A stretch of 64,000 nt of DNA from Thioalkalivibrio halophilus (GTDB taxonomy: Bacteria; Pseudomonadota; Gammaproteobacteria; Ectothiorhodospirales; Ectothiorhodospiraceae): NCBI RefSeq assembly GCF_001995255.1, contig NZ_MUZR01000017.1, positions 591 to 64,590 on the forward strand. Reading direction: 5' to 3'. A model generated the notes under the pieces. It saw nothing but the letters and a program-made list of their open reading frames with translations. It ran no database searches and was not told where the DNA came from. The translations under genes were made by a program, and so were the position numbers. The number at the start of each line of letters is the position of its first letter. The first letter of the stretch is position 1. This document shows, piece by piece, positions 1-8,096 of this stretch.

Positions 1-593
1 GCGGGGTCTTCCCTCACGATCTCCGCGTCCTCCAACGCTCCGCCGGCATCGCGATAAACCACCCGCCGGTCGGTGATCTCGAATTCCCCCTCGGCGTGCC
101 GCACGTCGCCCGCCAGCATGCGTTCGTCCAGACGTTCGAACAGGCGCTGCAGCGCCAGCGCAATCGCCTCCCGGGCCCGCACGTCCAGACCGTATCCTTC
201 CCAGTTCGCGTGCGCGGTCGCCAGACGCGCGTACCCGGCCTGCACGAAGCCTGCAACCAGCAGTGCCCGCAGGGCCCCCTGCCCCGCCCACTGCGCCAGC
301 CCTCGCAGATGTTCCGGATCGGGGCGAGTATCCGTCACGGGCCGCAGGGCTTCCGGCAACAGGGCCGGCCAGTCGTCCGCGACCGGACGCCCGGGCAGCA
401 GGTCCTCGTCGATCATCTGACGATAGTCCTCCACCGGATCCGAACCCGTGCGCAGCGCCAGCTGCATCAGCGCGCCCGCCGAAGCCATCCTCCCATGTCC
501 TGCAATAACGTACCGGCACATGCACCGGCGGTATGGCCGATCCACCGGAGGTACCCGGGACCCCGTCATCCGAAACGCCCCGTGCAGAGCCAT
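1..593 (-). CDS. Hypothetical protein, 3' part cut by the window edge
   Basis: An open frame runs leftward off the window edge. The part inside position 488 reads like a real protein (residue stretches such as ALRALLVAGFVQAGYARL and EFEITDRRVVYRDAGG) with G/C-rich third positions. I recognise no family. The start is unresolved. In-frame ATGs lie at 593 and 488, but the only strong ribosome binding site here (GGAGGAG, 5 nt before an ATG at 618) opens a different frame that is also free of stops to the edge. Either the gene starts weakly, or a +1 shift between about 593 and 488 joins the two frames. It is transcribed divergently from the TetR gene, so the TetR protein could control it; that is inference. 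Confidence 0.5.
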   Translation of the reverse strand, partial: MALHGAFRMTGSRVPPVDRPYRRCMCRYVIAGHGRMASAGALMQLALRTGSDPVEDYRQMIDEDLLPGRPVADDWPALLPEALRPVTDTRPDPEHLRGLAQWAGQGALRALLVAGFVQAGYARLATAHANWEGYGLDVRAREAIALALQRLFERLDERMLAGDVRHAEGEFEITDRRVVYRDAGGALEDAEIVREDP

Positions 594-632
594 TCGCTTC
601 GTTCATGGGATCTGCCATTGGATCTCCTCCCC

Positions 633-664
633 TTGCGTTTACCGACTGGTCAACTAGACTCTAG
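633..664 (+). promoter_or_regulatory. Putative sigma70 promoter with overlapping palindromic operator upstream of tetR
   Basis: TTGCGT at 633-638 and TAGACT at 655-660 are separated by 16 nt. The palindrome CTAGA-C-TCTAG at 654-664 covers the -10 hexamer. The TetR-family gene starts at 668, so transcription would begin almost at its start codon and give a nearly leaderless message. This fits autorepression, common in TetR regulators. It is a pattern call only. Confidence 0.4.
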
Positions 665-667
665 ATC

Positions 668-1288
668 ATGAACACCACGGACAACAGTCGACAGGCCCTG
701 ATGGACGCCACCCGCGGTCTGGTGCTCACCCGCAGCTACGGTTCGGTGGGCATCGCCGGCATCTGCGAGCGCGCCGGCGTCCGGCGGGGCAGCCTGTATC
801 ACTTCTTCCCGGGCAAGGAGGATCTGGTCATCGCCACGCTGGAGGCGCTGTATACCGAGTTCACAGCGGAAGTCCTGGAGCCCGCCCTGCGCGGCCCCGG
901 CGGACTGCGGGAACGAATGGCGGCCTTCGTCGGCGCGATCCACGCTTTCCAGGCCCGCATGCAGGCCGCGGAGGGCCGCCTGCCGGGCTGCCCGTTCGGC
1001 AGCCTGGCGGTGGAAACCGGCACGCAGAGCCCGCGCCTGCGCGAAGCCATGCAGGGCCATCTGGACGCGATCCGCGCGCAATTCCGCGCGGCCCTCGACG
1101 CGGCCGTCGCACACGGCGAACTGGACGCACGCACCGACACCGCCCGCCTCGCCGATCACTGGCTCGCGCTGATGGAGGGCATCCTGCTGATGGCGCGGGC
1201 GGAACAGGACGCGGACACCATCCTGCGCCTGGCCCCGGCGCTGCAGGATCTGCTGCTCACCACCCATCCCGACGGAGACGCGCCATGA
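668..1288 (+). CDS. TetR/AcrR family transcriptional regulator
   Basis: A 206-residue TetR-type repressor. The N-terminal helix-turn-helix region (about residues 8-55) has the family pattern GSVGIAGICERAGVRRGSLYHFF followed by a K-E-D-L stretch. The rest would be the ligand-binding and dimerisation domain, whose ligand cannot be read from sequence. Its stop overlaps the start of the next gene (ATGA), an AhpD-like protein, so the two are translationally coupled and probably functionally linked. No Shine-Dalgarno sequence precedes the ATG, in keeping with a leaderless transcript from the promoter at 633-660. The palindrome at 654-664 is a candidate autoregulatory site. The family assignment is firm; the physiological signal is unknown. 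Confidence 0.9.
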   Translation: MNTTDNSRQALMDATRGLVLTRSYGSVGIAGICERAGVRRGSLYHFFPGKEDLVIATLEALYTEFTAEVLEPALRGPGGLRERMAAFVGAIHAFQARMQAAEGRLPGCPFGSLAVETGTQSPRLREAMQGHLDAIRAQFRAALDAAVAHGELDARTDTARLADHWLALMEGILLMARAEQDADTILRLAPALQDLLLTTHPDGDAP

Positions 1289-1851
1289 CGACCGAATCCG
1301 ATTTCCCACTGCACGACCGCGCATCGGCCCCCGCGGCGGCCGCCAGTTTCGACCGCGCCGAGGCCACCTTCGGCATGGTCCCCAACCTGATCCGCAAGAT
1401 GGCCACCGTCCCGGCCCTGGCCGCGGCCTATCTCGATCTCAACGAACTCCTGCAGCAGACCTCGCTGAGCGGCGAGGAACAGGCCGTGCTCCTGCTCACC
1501 GTCAGCCGTTTCCACGCCTGTGATTACTGCATGGCCGCCCACAGCATGACCGGCCGCATGGCCGGCGTCGCCGATTCGGTGGTGGACGCCCTGCGCGAGG
1601 ACCGGCCGCTGGAGGACCCCGCGCTGGAGGCCCTGCGCGGGTTTGCCCGGGCCATGCTGGAACACCGCGGCTGGGTCGACGAGACGGACAAGCAGGCCTT
1701 TCTGGAGGCCGGCCACACACCGCAGAAAATGCTGGAGGTCATCCTCGCCATCGGCCTCAAGACCCTGTCCAACTACACCAACCACATCGCCGCCACACCG
1801 GTGGACGAACCGATGCAGGGCGAACGCTGGACGGCCCCGGCCGGCGGCTGA
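1285..1851 (+). CDS. AhpD-like / carboxymuconolactone decarboxylase family protein
   Basis: A 188-residue protein with the AhpD-type redox motif C79-D-Y-C82-x3-H86 in the segment FHACDYCMAAHS. In AhpD-like proteins this CxxC plus nearby His performs thiol-dependent peroxide or alkylhydroperoxide chemistry. The upstream segment SFDRAEATFGMVPNLIRKMA is typical of the peroxidase-related subgroup. It is the second gene of a TetR-AhpD pair joined by an ATGA overlap, so it is probably the main target of the adjacent regulator and may be induced by oxidants or electrophiles. No signal peptide is seen, so it should be cytoplasmic. The true substrate is not inferable. Confidence 0.85.
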   Translation: MTTESDFPLHDRASAPAAAASFDRAEATFGMVPNLIRKMATVPALAAAYLDLNELLQQTSLSGEEQAVLLLTVSRFHACDYCMAAHSMTGRMAGVADSVVDALREDRPLEDPALEALRGFARAMLEHRGWVDETDKQAFLEAGHTPQKMLEVILAIGLKTLSNYTNHIAATPVDEPMQGERWTAPAGG

Positions 1852-1868
1852 GGCAGAGCGCAGTCCGA

Positions 1869-2975
1869 ATGAACCGGGAAATGCGTCCACGCGTGCTGCT
1901 GCTGTCGGCCTATCGTGCCGACAGCCATGCCGCGTGGGCGGACGCCCTGGTGACCGCCTTTCCCGGGATCGACTGGCAGCGCTTCGAGCTGCCCGGGCGC
2001 CATTTCCGCTGGCGCATCCGCGGCAACCCGATCTCGTGGCTGGATGCGCTGGAAGGCGTTCAGGCCGATGCGATCGTCGCCACCTCGATGGTGGATCTGG
2101 CCACGCTGCGAGGCCTGCACCCGACGCTGGCGGCCCTGCCCGCGCTGTACTACTTCCACGAAAACCAGTTCGCCTACCCCGTGGGCGAACAACAGGTGCG
2201 TTCCGTCGAGCCGCAGATGGTCCAGGTGTACGGCGCGCTGTCCGCCGGGCATCTCGCGTTCAATTCGGCCTTCAACCGCGACTCCTTCCTCGACGGCCTG
2301 CGGGCCCTGTTGCGGCGCATGCCCGACGCAGTTCCGCCCGGCGTCCCCGAACGCCTGTCCGAGCGGGCCCGCGTACTCCCGGTCCCGGTCGCGCCGCCGC
2401 GGCGCCCCGACGGGGGAACACCCGAACGTGACCCGGGACTGATCCTGTGGAACCATCGCTGGGAATACGACAAGCGCCCGGAACTCTTCGCCGAGGCGCT
2501 GGAAAGACTGACCGCGCGCGGGCGGGATTTTCGCCTGGCCCTGCTGGGTCCGCGTCCGGAACCGCCCCCCGACGCCCTGCAACGAATACGGCAGCGTTTC
2601 GGTGCATGGATCGTCGCCGACGGGCGCGTGCCACGGGAGGAATACGACGCCCTGCTGCGGCGCGCGGGCATCGTGGTCAGCAGCACCGCACACGAATTCC
2701 AGGGACTGTCGATGCTGGAGGCGAGCGCCGCCGGCGCCCGCCCGCTGGTGCCGGACGCCCTTTGCTACCCGGAGCAGTACCCCCGCGAGTACCGCTATCC
2801 GGCCGGCGACTCCGAGGCCCTGGCCGCGCGACTGGACGGCTGGCTCACCGACGGCCTGCCGCCACCGGTGGACGTCTCGACGCTGGAAACCACCGCGCTG
2901 CTGCCGGCCTGGGCGCGGGCCCTGGAGGACCTGACCGGGAGCGTGCTCAGTCCAGCGCCACCCGCGGTCCGGTGA
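1869..2975 (+). CDS. tRNA-queuosine alpha-mannosyltransferase family glycosyltransferase (DUF3524/QTMAN)
   Basis: A 368-residue GT-B type glycosyltransferase. The family N-terminal motif YYFHENQF lies at 94-101, the WNHRWEYDK segment at 194-202, and the C-terminal nucleotide-sugar loop with FQGLSMLEA at about 278-286. These are hallmarks of the DUF3524 / GTDC1-like family, whose characterised members add mannose from GDP-mannose to queuosine in tRNA-Asp. The bacterial role is assigned by family. It starts 17 nt after the AhpD-like gene but is not clearly linked to it in function. Its last 29 bp overlap tail-to-tail with mltF on the other strand, so both stop codons lie inside the neighbouring gene. 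Full length for the family. Confidence 0.85.
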   Translation: MNREMRPRVLLLSAYRADSHAAWADALVTAFPGIDWQRFELPGRHFRWRIRGNPISWLDALEGVQADAIVATSMVDLATLRGLHPTLAALPALYYFHENQFAYPVGEQQVRSVEPQMVQVYGALSAGHLAFNSAFNRDSFLDGLRALLRRMPDAVPPGVPERLSERARVLPVPVAPPRRPDGGTPERDPGLILWNHRWEYDKRPELFAEALERLTARGRDFRLALLGPRPEPPPDALQRIRQRFGAWIVADGRVPREEYDALLRRAGIVVSSTAHEFQGLSMLEASAAGARPLVPDALCYPEQYPREYRYPAGDSEALAARLDGWLTDGLPPPVDVSTLETTALLPAWARALEDLTGSVLSPAPPAVR

Positions 2976-4392
2976 GCGGCACCGATTCGTCCTCGACGAA
3001 CACCGGCCGGATCACGTCGCGGTAATTGCGGATGCGCTGGACGTAGTACACCGGCTGGTAGCCACGCGCATAGCCGTAACGCAGGTTGCTGTAGTAACGC
3101 TCCTCGGTCAGCAGCGGCAGCACCTCGCGCATGTCCGCCCAGCGGTCGGGATCGCGGCCCAGCTCGCGCGCCAGACGCCGCGCGTCCAGCAGATGCCCGC
3201 GGCCGATGTTGTAACTGGCCAGCGCGAGATAGGTACGGTCCGGTTCCGGGATGTCCTCATCCAGGCGCTCGTGCATCTGGCGCAGGTAACGTGCCCCGCC
3301 GCGAATGCTCTGCTCCGGATCCAGGCGATCCTCGATGCCCAGCTCCTGCGCGGTGCGCTGCGTGAGCATCATCAGGCCGCGCACCCCGGTGGGACTGCGG
3401 GCTTCCGGATCCCAGTGCGACTCCTGGTAGGCCAGCGCGGCCAGCAAGTCGGCGGGCAGTTCGTGCTCGTCCGCGGCCTCCTCGAACACCGGGCGGAAAT
3501 CCGGCAGCCGCTGGTCGATGCGCCGGGTCAGCGCGCGCAGGTCGACGAAATCGAATTCGGGTACATAGGCGTAGTACAGCTCGTCCACCCGGGCACGCGC
3601 CTGCACCCCCTCGTCGGTGTCCATCCAGGCGCGCGCCTGTCCGGCCAGCCCCTCGAAATCGGGGTGCAGGTACCAACCAATCGCGCGGACGTCACTCAGG
3701 TCGAAAGACACCTCCAGATGCGGGAACATCCGCCGGTTGAGCTCGGCGATATGCGAGTCCGCCACGGTGCAGTCCAGTTCGCCCTTCTCCACCGCCGCCA
3801 GCAGTCGCTCGGTGCCCTTCGGCTCGGCGCGATACGGTACCGGCTCCTCCAGCGCCTGCAGCGTTTCCACGTACGCACTGTTGGCGCTCACCGCCAGCTC
3901 CAGGCCGTCGAGATCGGCGGCCTCCGCGGGCTGCGGGCGCTGGTCGCGATGACAGACCACCCGTTCGGTCACCTCGGTGTGCTTCGGCCCCCGCAGAAAA
4001 TCCTCGTCGCGCGAAGCGAGATGCGTGAGGCCGGCCGCGGCCATGTGGACATCCCCCGAAGCCAGGCTCCGCAGCACGGCATCGACCGAATCCACAACCT
4101 TCCATTCAACCTCCCAGCCACGGGCTTCGGCGAAGGCCTCGACCAGATCGTGCTCGGGACCGGCGGTCCGGGTATGGCGGTCGTAGAACCAGGCGGTGGG
4201 TGCGTTGCGGGTGACCACCACCAGTTCGCCCGCTTCCTCCGGATGCGCCAGCGCGGCCGCCTCCACCCCGGGCACCTCGGACTGCCCTTCGCCGGGGCCG
4301 CAGGCCATCAGTATGGCCGCGCCGGCGGCCACCAGGCCCGACCGAGACCAGTGACGTGCATGCAGCGAACGATTGAGCAAGAACGATGACAT
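2947..4392 (-). CDS. mltF: Membrane-bound lytic murein transglycosylase F
   Basis: A 481-residue lipoprotein with MltF architecture. A signal peptide with lipobox LMAC (C31) comes first. A periplasmic amino-acid-binding-like domain (SBP_bac_3 type, about 50-270) follows, then a Slt-type lysozyme-like domain (about 300-440). The catalytic Glu is E324 in YQESHW, followed by the family segment SPTGVRGLMML. The enzyme cleaves peptidoglycan glycan strands to 1,6-anhydro-muropeptides at the outer membrane; in known MltF proteins the first domain regulates activity on muropeptide binding. A good ribosome binding site (GGGAGGG) precedes the ATG. It is monocistronic and converges on the mannosyltransferase with a 29-bp overlap. 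Length fits the family. Confidence 0.95.
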   Translation of the reverse strand: MSSFLLNRSLHARHWSRSGLVAAGAAILMACGPGEGQSEVPGVEAAALAHPEEAGELVVVTRNAPTAWFYDRHTRTAGPEHDLVEAFAEARGWEVEWKVVDSVDAVLRSLASGDVHMAAAGLTHLASRDEDFLRGPKHTEVTERVVCHRDQRPQPAEAADLDGLELAVSANSAYVETLQALEEPVPYRAEPKGTERLLAAVEKGELDCTVADSHIAELNRRMFPHLEVSFDLSDVRAIGWYLHPDFEGLAGQARAWMDTDEGVQARARVDELYYAYVPEFDFVDLRALTRRIDQRLPDFRPVFEEAADEHELPADLLAALAYQESHWDPEARSPTGVRGLMMLTQRTAQELGIEDRLDPEQSIRGGARYLRQMHERLDEDIPEPDRTYLALASYNIGRGHLLDARRLARELGRDPDRWADMREVLPLLTEERYYSNLRYGYARGYQPVYYVQRIRNYRDVIRPVFVEDESVPLTGPRVALD

Positions 4393-4569
4393 GAGATCCC
4401 TCCCGATTGGCTGTCTCCTGACAACCCACTATCCTGAATGGTCATTACCACCTTCGAGCACTGAGACTCCGTTCACAACCAACCCCGGTGAGATCAGGGT
4501 TGGGATGCGAAATGGGGGAACGCAACGCATGATCCATGATGCAGGATCCGTCGTTCGCCCGGGAGCTTC

Positions 4570-4773
4570 ATGGAATACGCCGCACTGCTGGACATCTTCG
4601 GCATCATCCTGCTGGTCGCCGGCGCCATCACTGCGCTGGTCGGGGTACAGGATGCCTTCACCCGTCGCGAAAGCGCCCGTCCCGTGGTCGGGCGTTTCAC
4701 CGCCCGCACCCTGGGGCTCACCGGCGGCGGCGCCGTCACTGCCGCCATCGGTCTGGGCGTTCTCCTCGTATAA
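4570..4773 (+). CDS. Small two-helix membrane protein, hypothetical
   Basis: A 67-residue protein with two hydrophobic segments (about residues 5-26 and 46-67) joined by a short polar loop rich in Arg, typical of small inner-membrane hairpin proteins. The ATG has a plausible ribosome binding site (GGGAG, 5 nt upstream). It lies between the divergent mltF and the fadL-like gene, 109 bp upstream of the latter and on the same strand. I recognise no family and propose no function. Confidence rests on the start signal, the clear hydrophobic pattern and the absence of a competing gene. Confidence 0.6.
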   Translation: MEYAALLDIFGIILLVAGAITALVGVQDAFTRRESARPVVGRFTARTLGLTGGGAVTAAIGLGVLLV

Positions 4774-4882
4774 CCGCCACGGTTCACGCCCCCCGCGACG
4801 CTTGTGCCCTTCGGGCGCCCCCGCTACTGTCGGCTGCAAAACGGATCATGACCGTACGCTCCAGAGGCATGAAGGGGGAAGC

Positions 4883-6184
4883 ATGTCTGTTCGACCGCGC
4901 CATCTCGCGGCCGCGGCCATCGCCGCGCCGCTCGGTCTGGCCCCGGCCACCGTGCTGGCCGCCGGCTTCTACCTGCAGGAACAGGGGGTGACCGGCCTGG
5001 GCCGGGCCTATGCCGGCGAGGCCGCCATCGCCTCCGACGCCAGCACCATCTATTTCAACCCCGCCGGCATGACCCGCCTGGAAAGCGCCGAGGTGCAGGC
5101 CGGTGCGCATCTGCTGTTCCCGCGCTCCAGCACCCGCAACGACGGCTCGAGCTTCACGAATGCCAACGGCCAGACGCTCCCCGTGGAAGGCAGCGAGGGC
5201 GACAACCCCTACGACCCCACCCCGCTGCCCAATTTCTACTGGGCCGAGCCACAGTCGGATCGCGTATGGCTGGGCTTCGGCCTGGGCACCCATTTCGGAC
5301 TGAAGGGCGAGTATGACGACGATTTCTTCGCCCGCTACGACTCGCTGGAGACCGACCTGCGGGTGCTCAATCTGCAGCCCAGCATCGCCGTGCAGGTCAG
5401 CGATCGGGTCTCCGTCGGCGGCGGCATCGACCTGCAGTACGCCGATGCCACGCTGCGTGCGGCCATCCCGGACCCGATTGGTCCGGACCCGGCACTCGAC
5501 GGCGAATACCGCCTGGAAGGGGACAGCTGGGACGTGGGGTACAACCTCGGCGTGCTGATCGACCTCGCGGACACCACTCGCCTCGGGTTGCACTATCGCA
5601 GCGGGGTGACCCACACGCTCAAGGGCACGGCGCGCGTCGCCATGCCGGAGAACGGCCCGCCGCTGACCGGGCCGGTGGTGGCCACCGGCGAGGCCGACCT
5701 CAAGCTCCCGGACATCGCCAGCGCCGCGCTCAGCCATCGCTTCAACGAACGCTGGACCGGGCTGCTGCAGTACACCTGGTTCAACTGGTCGAATTTCGAC
5801 GAGATCGCGGTGGAGTCCAACCACCCGCTGGCCGAACAGGAGCTGGAGCAGGACTATCGCAACAGCTACGCGCTGGCGATCGGGGCCGAATACGAGCTCA
5901 ACCCGGCCTGGACCCTGCGCGGCGGCATCCAGTACGACCGCACCCCCACCCGCGACAGCCATCGCTCGACCCGAACCCCGGACGGCGACCGCACCTGGCT
6001 GTCGCTGGGGGCCTCCTGGCATCCGTCGGAACGACTGAGCGTCGACCTCGGTTACTCCTACGTCCACGTGTCGAGCGAGGACATCGAACTGACCCGCGAA
6101 TTCGACACCGGCACGGTGGAATACAGCGGAAGCACCCGCGGGCGGGTGAACATCCTGTCGGCAGGGCTGCGCTACCGCTACTGA
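4883..6184 (+). CDS. Outer membrane protein transport protein, OmpP1/FadL/TodX family
   Basis: A 433-residue beta-barrel protein. The start at 4883 follows a strong site (GAAGGGGGAA). It has a signal peptide ending near AAG, then the mature N-terminus GFYLQEQGVTGLGRAYAGEAAIASDASTI (positions about 27-55, with the FNPAGM motif next), which is the FadL hatch signature. The C-terminus ends in alternating residues with a terminal aromatic (GLRYRY), as expected for outer-membrane insertion. Family members carry long-chain fatty acids or other hydrophobic substrates across the outer membrane; the substrate here cannot be told. The reading frame is open upstream to 4373, but that stretch lacks protein character. 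It overlaps the convergent protease gene by 7 bp. Confidence 0.92.
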   Translation: MSVRPRHLAAAAIAAPLGLAPATVLAAGFYLQEQGVTGLGRAYAGEAAIASDASTIYFNPAGMTRLESAEVQAGAHLLFPRSSTRNDGSSFTNANGQTLPVEGSEGDNPYDPTPLPNFYWAEPQSDRVWLGFGLGTHFGLKGEYDDDFFARYDSLETDLRVLNLQPSIAVQVSDRVSVGGGIDLQYADATLRAAIPDPIGPDPALDGEYRLEGDSWDVGYNLGVLIDLADTTRLGLHYRSGVTHTLKGTARVAMPENGPPLTGPVVATGEADLKLPDIASAALSHRFNERWTGLLQYTWFNWSNFDEIAVESNHPLAEQELEQDYRNSYALAIGAEYELNPAWTLRGGIQYDRTPTRDSHRSTRTPDGDRTWLSLGASWHPSERLSVDLGYSYVHVSSEDIELTREFDTGTVEYSGSTRGRVNILSAGLRYRY

Positions 6185-7179
6185 CCCCGTGCAGGCCCGG
6201 TGGGCCCGGTGGGCCCGGTGGTCACGTCACAGGCCTGTTCCAGCGCACGCCGATCGGCCTCCGCGAGCCGCTCGCGCCCCGCATTCTCGGCACCCAGACT
6301 GGCGTACATCACCGCGGCCGGATCCGCGACGTGGCCGATGCCCAGCGCATGCCCCAGCTCGTGCGCCAGCACCAGCGTCAGCTGCTCGCGATCGGTAGCC
6401 TGATAGACGGTGATCGAACGCCCTTCGCCGGAGCGCTCGTACAATCCCACGTTGAATCCGCTCGCCTCGCGCGAGCGTTCGTTATGGCCGTCCGCACGTG
6501 CATTGTAGTCCGCGATCGCCGCGTCCAGCTCCGCTCGGCGGTCCTCCAGTTCATCACGGCGTTCGCCCAGCCGCTCGGCCCGGCGGTTCAGCTCGCGCCG
6601 CTGGCGCTCGATGGCCTCCGCTTCGCGCTCCAGCCGCGCACGACGCGCCTCGGTGCGGCGCCCTTCTCCGGCATTCCATGAGGCCACGTCGCGCTGGTGG
6701 GCCGCCTGACGTTCCGCCAGCTCCTGTCGGTTTTCGTCATGGCGCCGGATATCCGCCTCCAGCGCGGAACGTGCGTGATCCAGACGCTCGCGCCGGCGCT
6801 CGATCTCCGCATACAGCTCCTCCAGGCCCGTCCGGGCCTGATCCCGCCGCAGGGCCGCAGCCTGACGCTCGTCGAACACCAGCCGCACCGCAACCCCCTT
6901 ACCCTCTTCCTCACGGAACAGCTCCGCGTCAGTGGTCTCCTCCCACATCCCCCGGGCATCGCGCAGGGCCGCGCGCACCTCGCGCTCCGACAGTCCGAAC
7001 TCGGCGTCGACCCGGTCGAGGTGAAAGCTCACCGGCAGCCGGCATCCCGGAGCGACCGGATGCTCCGCGAGGGTGGTGACCGGATTCCCCGGTTGCTCCG
7101 CCCCCTCCTCCACCAGTTCGCGCCACCCCCCGATCGCGACCAGCACCACGACCAGAGGCAACCACCAGCGTCCCGTCAT
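6178..7179 (-). CDS. Matrixin-like zinc metalloprotease with long coiled coil
   Basis: A 333-residue protein with an N-terminal membrane anchor or signal (about 5-18). A very long charged coiled coil spans about 110-235. A metzincin motif H273-E-L-G-H277-x5-H283 is followed by MY (M291), the Met-turn expected in matrixins. The start at 7179 has a GAGGAG site 7 nt upstream; an earlier in-frame start at 7236 does not. The coiled coil between the short N-terminal region and the catalytic motif is unusual and may mediate oligomerisation. The C-terminus ends in TGP-TGP-TGP-ARGQ, encoded by a 9-bp tandem repeat. Probably periplasmic or membrane-attached; the target is unknown. Confidence 0.8.
   Translation of the reverse strand: MTGRWWLPLVVVLVAIGGWRELVEEGAEQPGNPVTTLAEHPVAPGCRLPVSFHLDRVDAEFGLSEREVRAALRDARGMWEETTDAELFREEEGKGVAVRLVFDERQAAALRRDQARTGLEELYAEIERRRERLDHARSALEADIRRHDENRQELAERQAAHQRDVASWNAGEGRRTEARRARLEREAEAIERQRRELNRRAERLGERRDELEDRRAELDAAIADYNARADGHNERSREASGFNVGLYERSGEGRSITVYQATDREQLTLVLAHELGHALGIGHVADPAAVMYASLGAENAGRERLAEADRRALEQACDVTTGPTGPTGPARGQ
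6194..6220. repeat. 9-bp tandem repeat GGCCCGGTG x3
   Basis: Three perfect copies of GGCCCGGTG lie just after the fadL stop and inside the 3' end of the metalloprotease gene, where they encode three Thr-Gly-Pro triplets. Because the unit is a multiple of three, changes in copy number would lengthen or shorten the collagen-like tail without breaking the frame. Confidence 0.8.
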
Positions 7180-7277
7180 TGCGTACTCCTCTTCCCCTGC
7201 AAATGCAGAGTTGCCACACCTCCGGCCCCCATGCAAGATGGATCGGGAAAGCCCTTTTCCGCATCCGGAGAACCGTC

Positions 7278-7700
7278 ATGCTTCGATTCCTGATCCCGCT
7301 GGCCCTGCTGGCCCTGCCCGTGGCCGCCCAGGCCGAGACGCCCAACATCGAACCCGGTGAATGGGAGTACACCCATACGACCACCATCGAAGGCATGCCC
7401 CAGATGCAGGACCAGGTCGAAGTCACCCGCGAATGCGTGACGCAGGAAGACATCGAAAAGGGTGAGGACGTCATCGAGGTCCCGGAAGAATGCACCCTGG
7501 ATCACGTGGACGTCCGTTCCGACGGCGCCGACTTCGCCATGACCTGTACCGATCCGCAGGGCGGCCGCGCCACCATGGAAGGCGAGATGCGCTTCATGGG
7601 GACGCGCTCCGAAGGTACCATGACCACCGACGTCGACAGCCCCATGGGCCCGATGACGATCATCATGGAGATCGAGGGCGAGCGCATCGGGGACTGCTGA
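7278..7700 (+). CDS. DUF3617 family secreted protein
   Basis: A 140-residue exported protein. The signal peptide ends at the AQA site (about residue 20). The mature N-terminus NIEPGEWEYT begins the DUF3617 pattern, in which short proteins start with a P-G-x-W-E/Y strand and carry paired cysteines. Cysteines are present at ECVT, ECTL, TCTD and the terminal DC. The start at 7278 has GGAGA 7 nt upstream. Members are common in proteobacteria, periplasmic, and of unknown role. It is divergent from the metalloprotease and is followed by a G/C-rich hairpin (7718-7741) shared with the convergent small membrane protein gene. Confidence 0.8.
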   Translation: MLRFLIPLALLALPVAAQAETPNIEPGEWEYTHTTTIEGMPQMQDQVEVTRECVTQEDIEKGEDVIEVPEECTLDHVDVRSDGADFAMTCTDPQGGRATMEGEMRFMGTRSEGTMTTDVDSPMGPMTIIMEIEGERIGDC

Positions 7701-7717
7701 CCCGCGGCTCGACCCGC

Positions 7718-7741
7718 GGGGCCTCTCCTCGGCGAGGCCCC
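7718..7741. terminator. Hairpin between convergent genes, possible bidirectional terminator
   Basis: The inverted repeat GGGGCCTC / GAGGCCCC has an 8-bp perfect stem and an 8-nt loop. It lies 17 bp after the DUF3617 stop and 25 bp from the end of the convergent gene at 7767. No T-tract follows on either strand, so it may act as a transcript end stabiliser or a weak terminator. Confidence 0.45.
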
Positions 7742-7766
7742 GCACACCGCTTGCGGGACGAACGGA

Positions 7767-7988
7767 CTACAGCAGTCCCAGATGTTCCGTCAGCAGGTAC
7801 CAGACGACATACCCCCCGTACAGGATCAGGAAGATCACGCTGAGGATGGTGATCGGCCGATAACCCTTGATCCGCACCTCGTAGGAGATGTCCTCGCCGC
7901 GTGCCCGGCGCCGGCGCACCTCCAGCCAGCGCGACACCCGCCACCAGATGAACAGCAGGATCAGGATCGCGGTCAGGAACTTCAGCAT
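7767..7988 (-). CDS. Small membrane protein, hypothetical
   Basis: A 73-residue protein with two hydrophobic helices (about 4-16 and 47-67). A strongly basic segment between them (RWLEVRRRRARGED) would be cytoplasmic by the positive-inside rule. It converges on the DUF3617 gene and lies downstream of hrpB on the same strand, with 108 bp between them. I recognise no family. Retained because of its clear membrane pattern and lack of a better frame in this stretch. Confidence 0.6.
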   Translation of the reverse strand: MLKFLTAILILLFIWWRVSRWLEVRRRRARGEDISYEVRIKGYRPITILSVIFLILYGGYVVWYLLTEHLGLL

Positions 7989-8096
7989 CGGGGGAATCTT
8001 CTCGCAGTGGTGCTGAACGCGACACTACCCGAGAACGCCGCGCGCCGCATCGTGGACCCGAGCCGGAGCCGGACTCCGGGGGAGCGGCCCCCGCGA

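Noticed and set aside
3193-4389. Plus-strand frame opposite mltF
   Set aside because: Composition is typical antisense noise; MltF is unambiguous on the minus strand.
4373-4882. N-terminal extension of the FadL-like frame
   Set aside because: The extension has no signal-peptide logic and overlaps a small membrane protein gene; the start at 4883 has both a ribosome binding site and a signal peptide.
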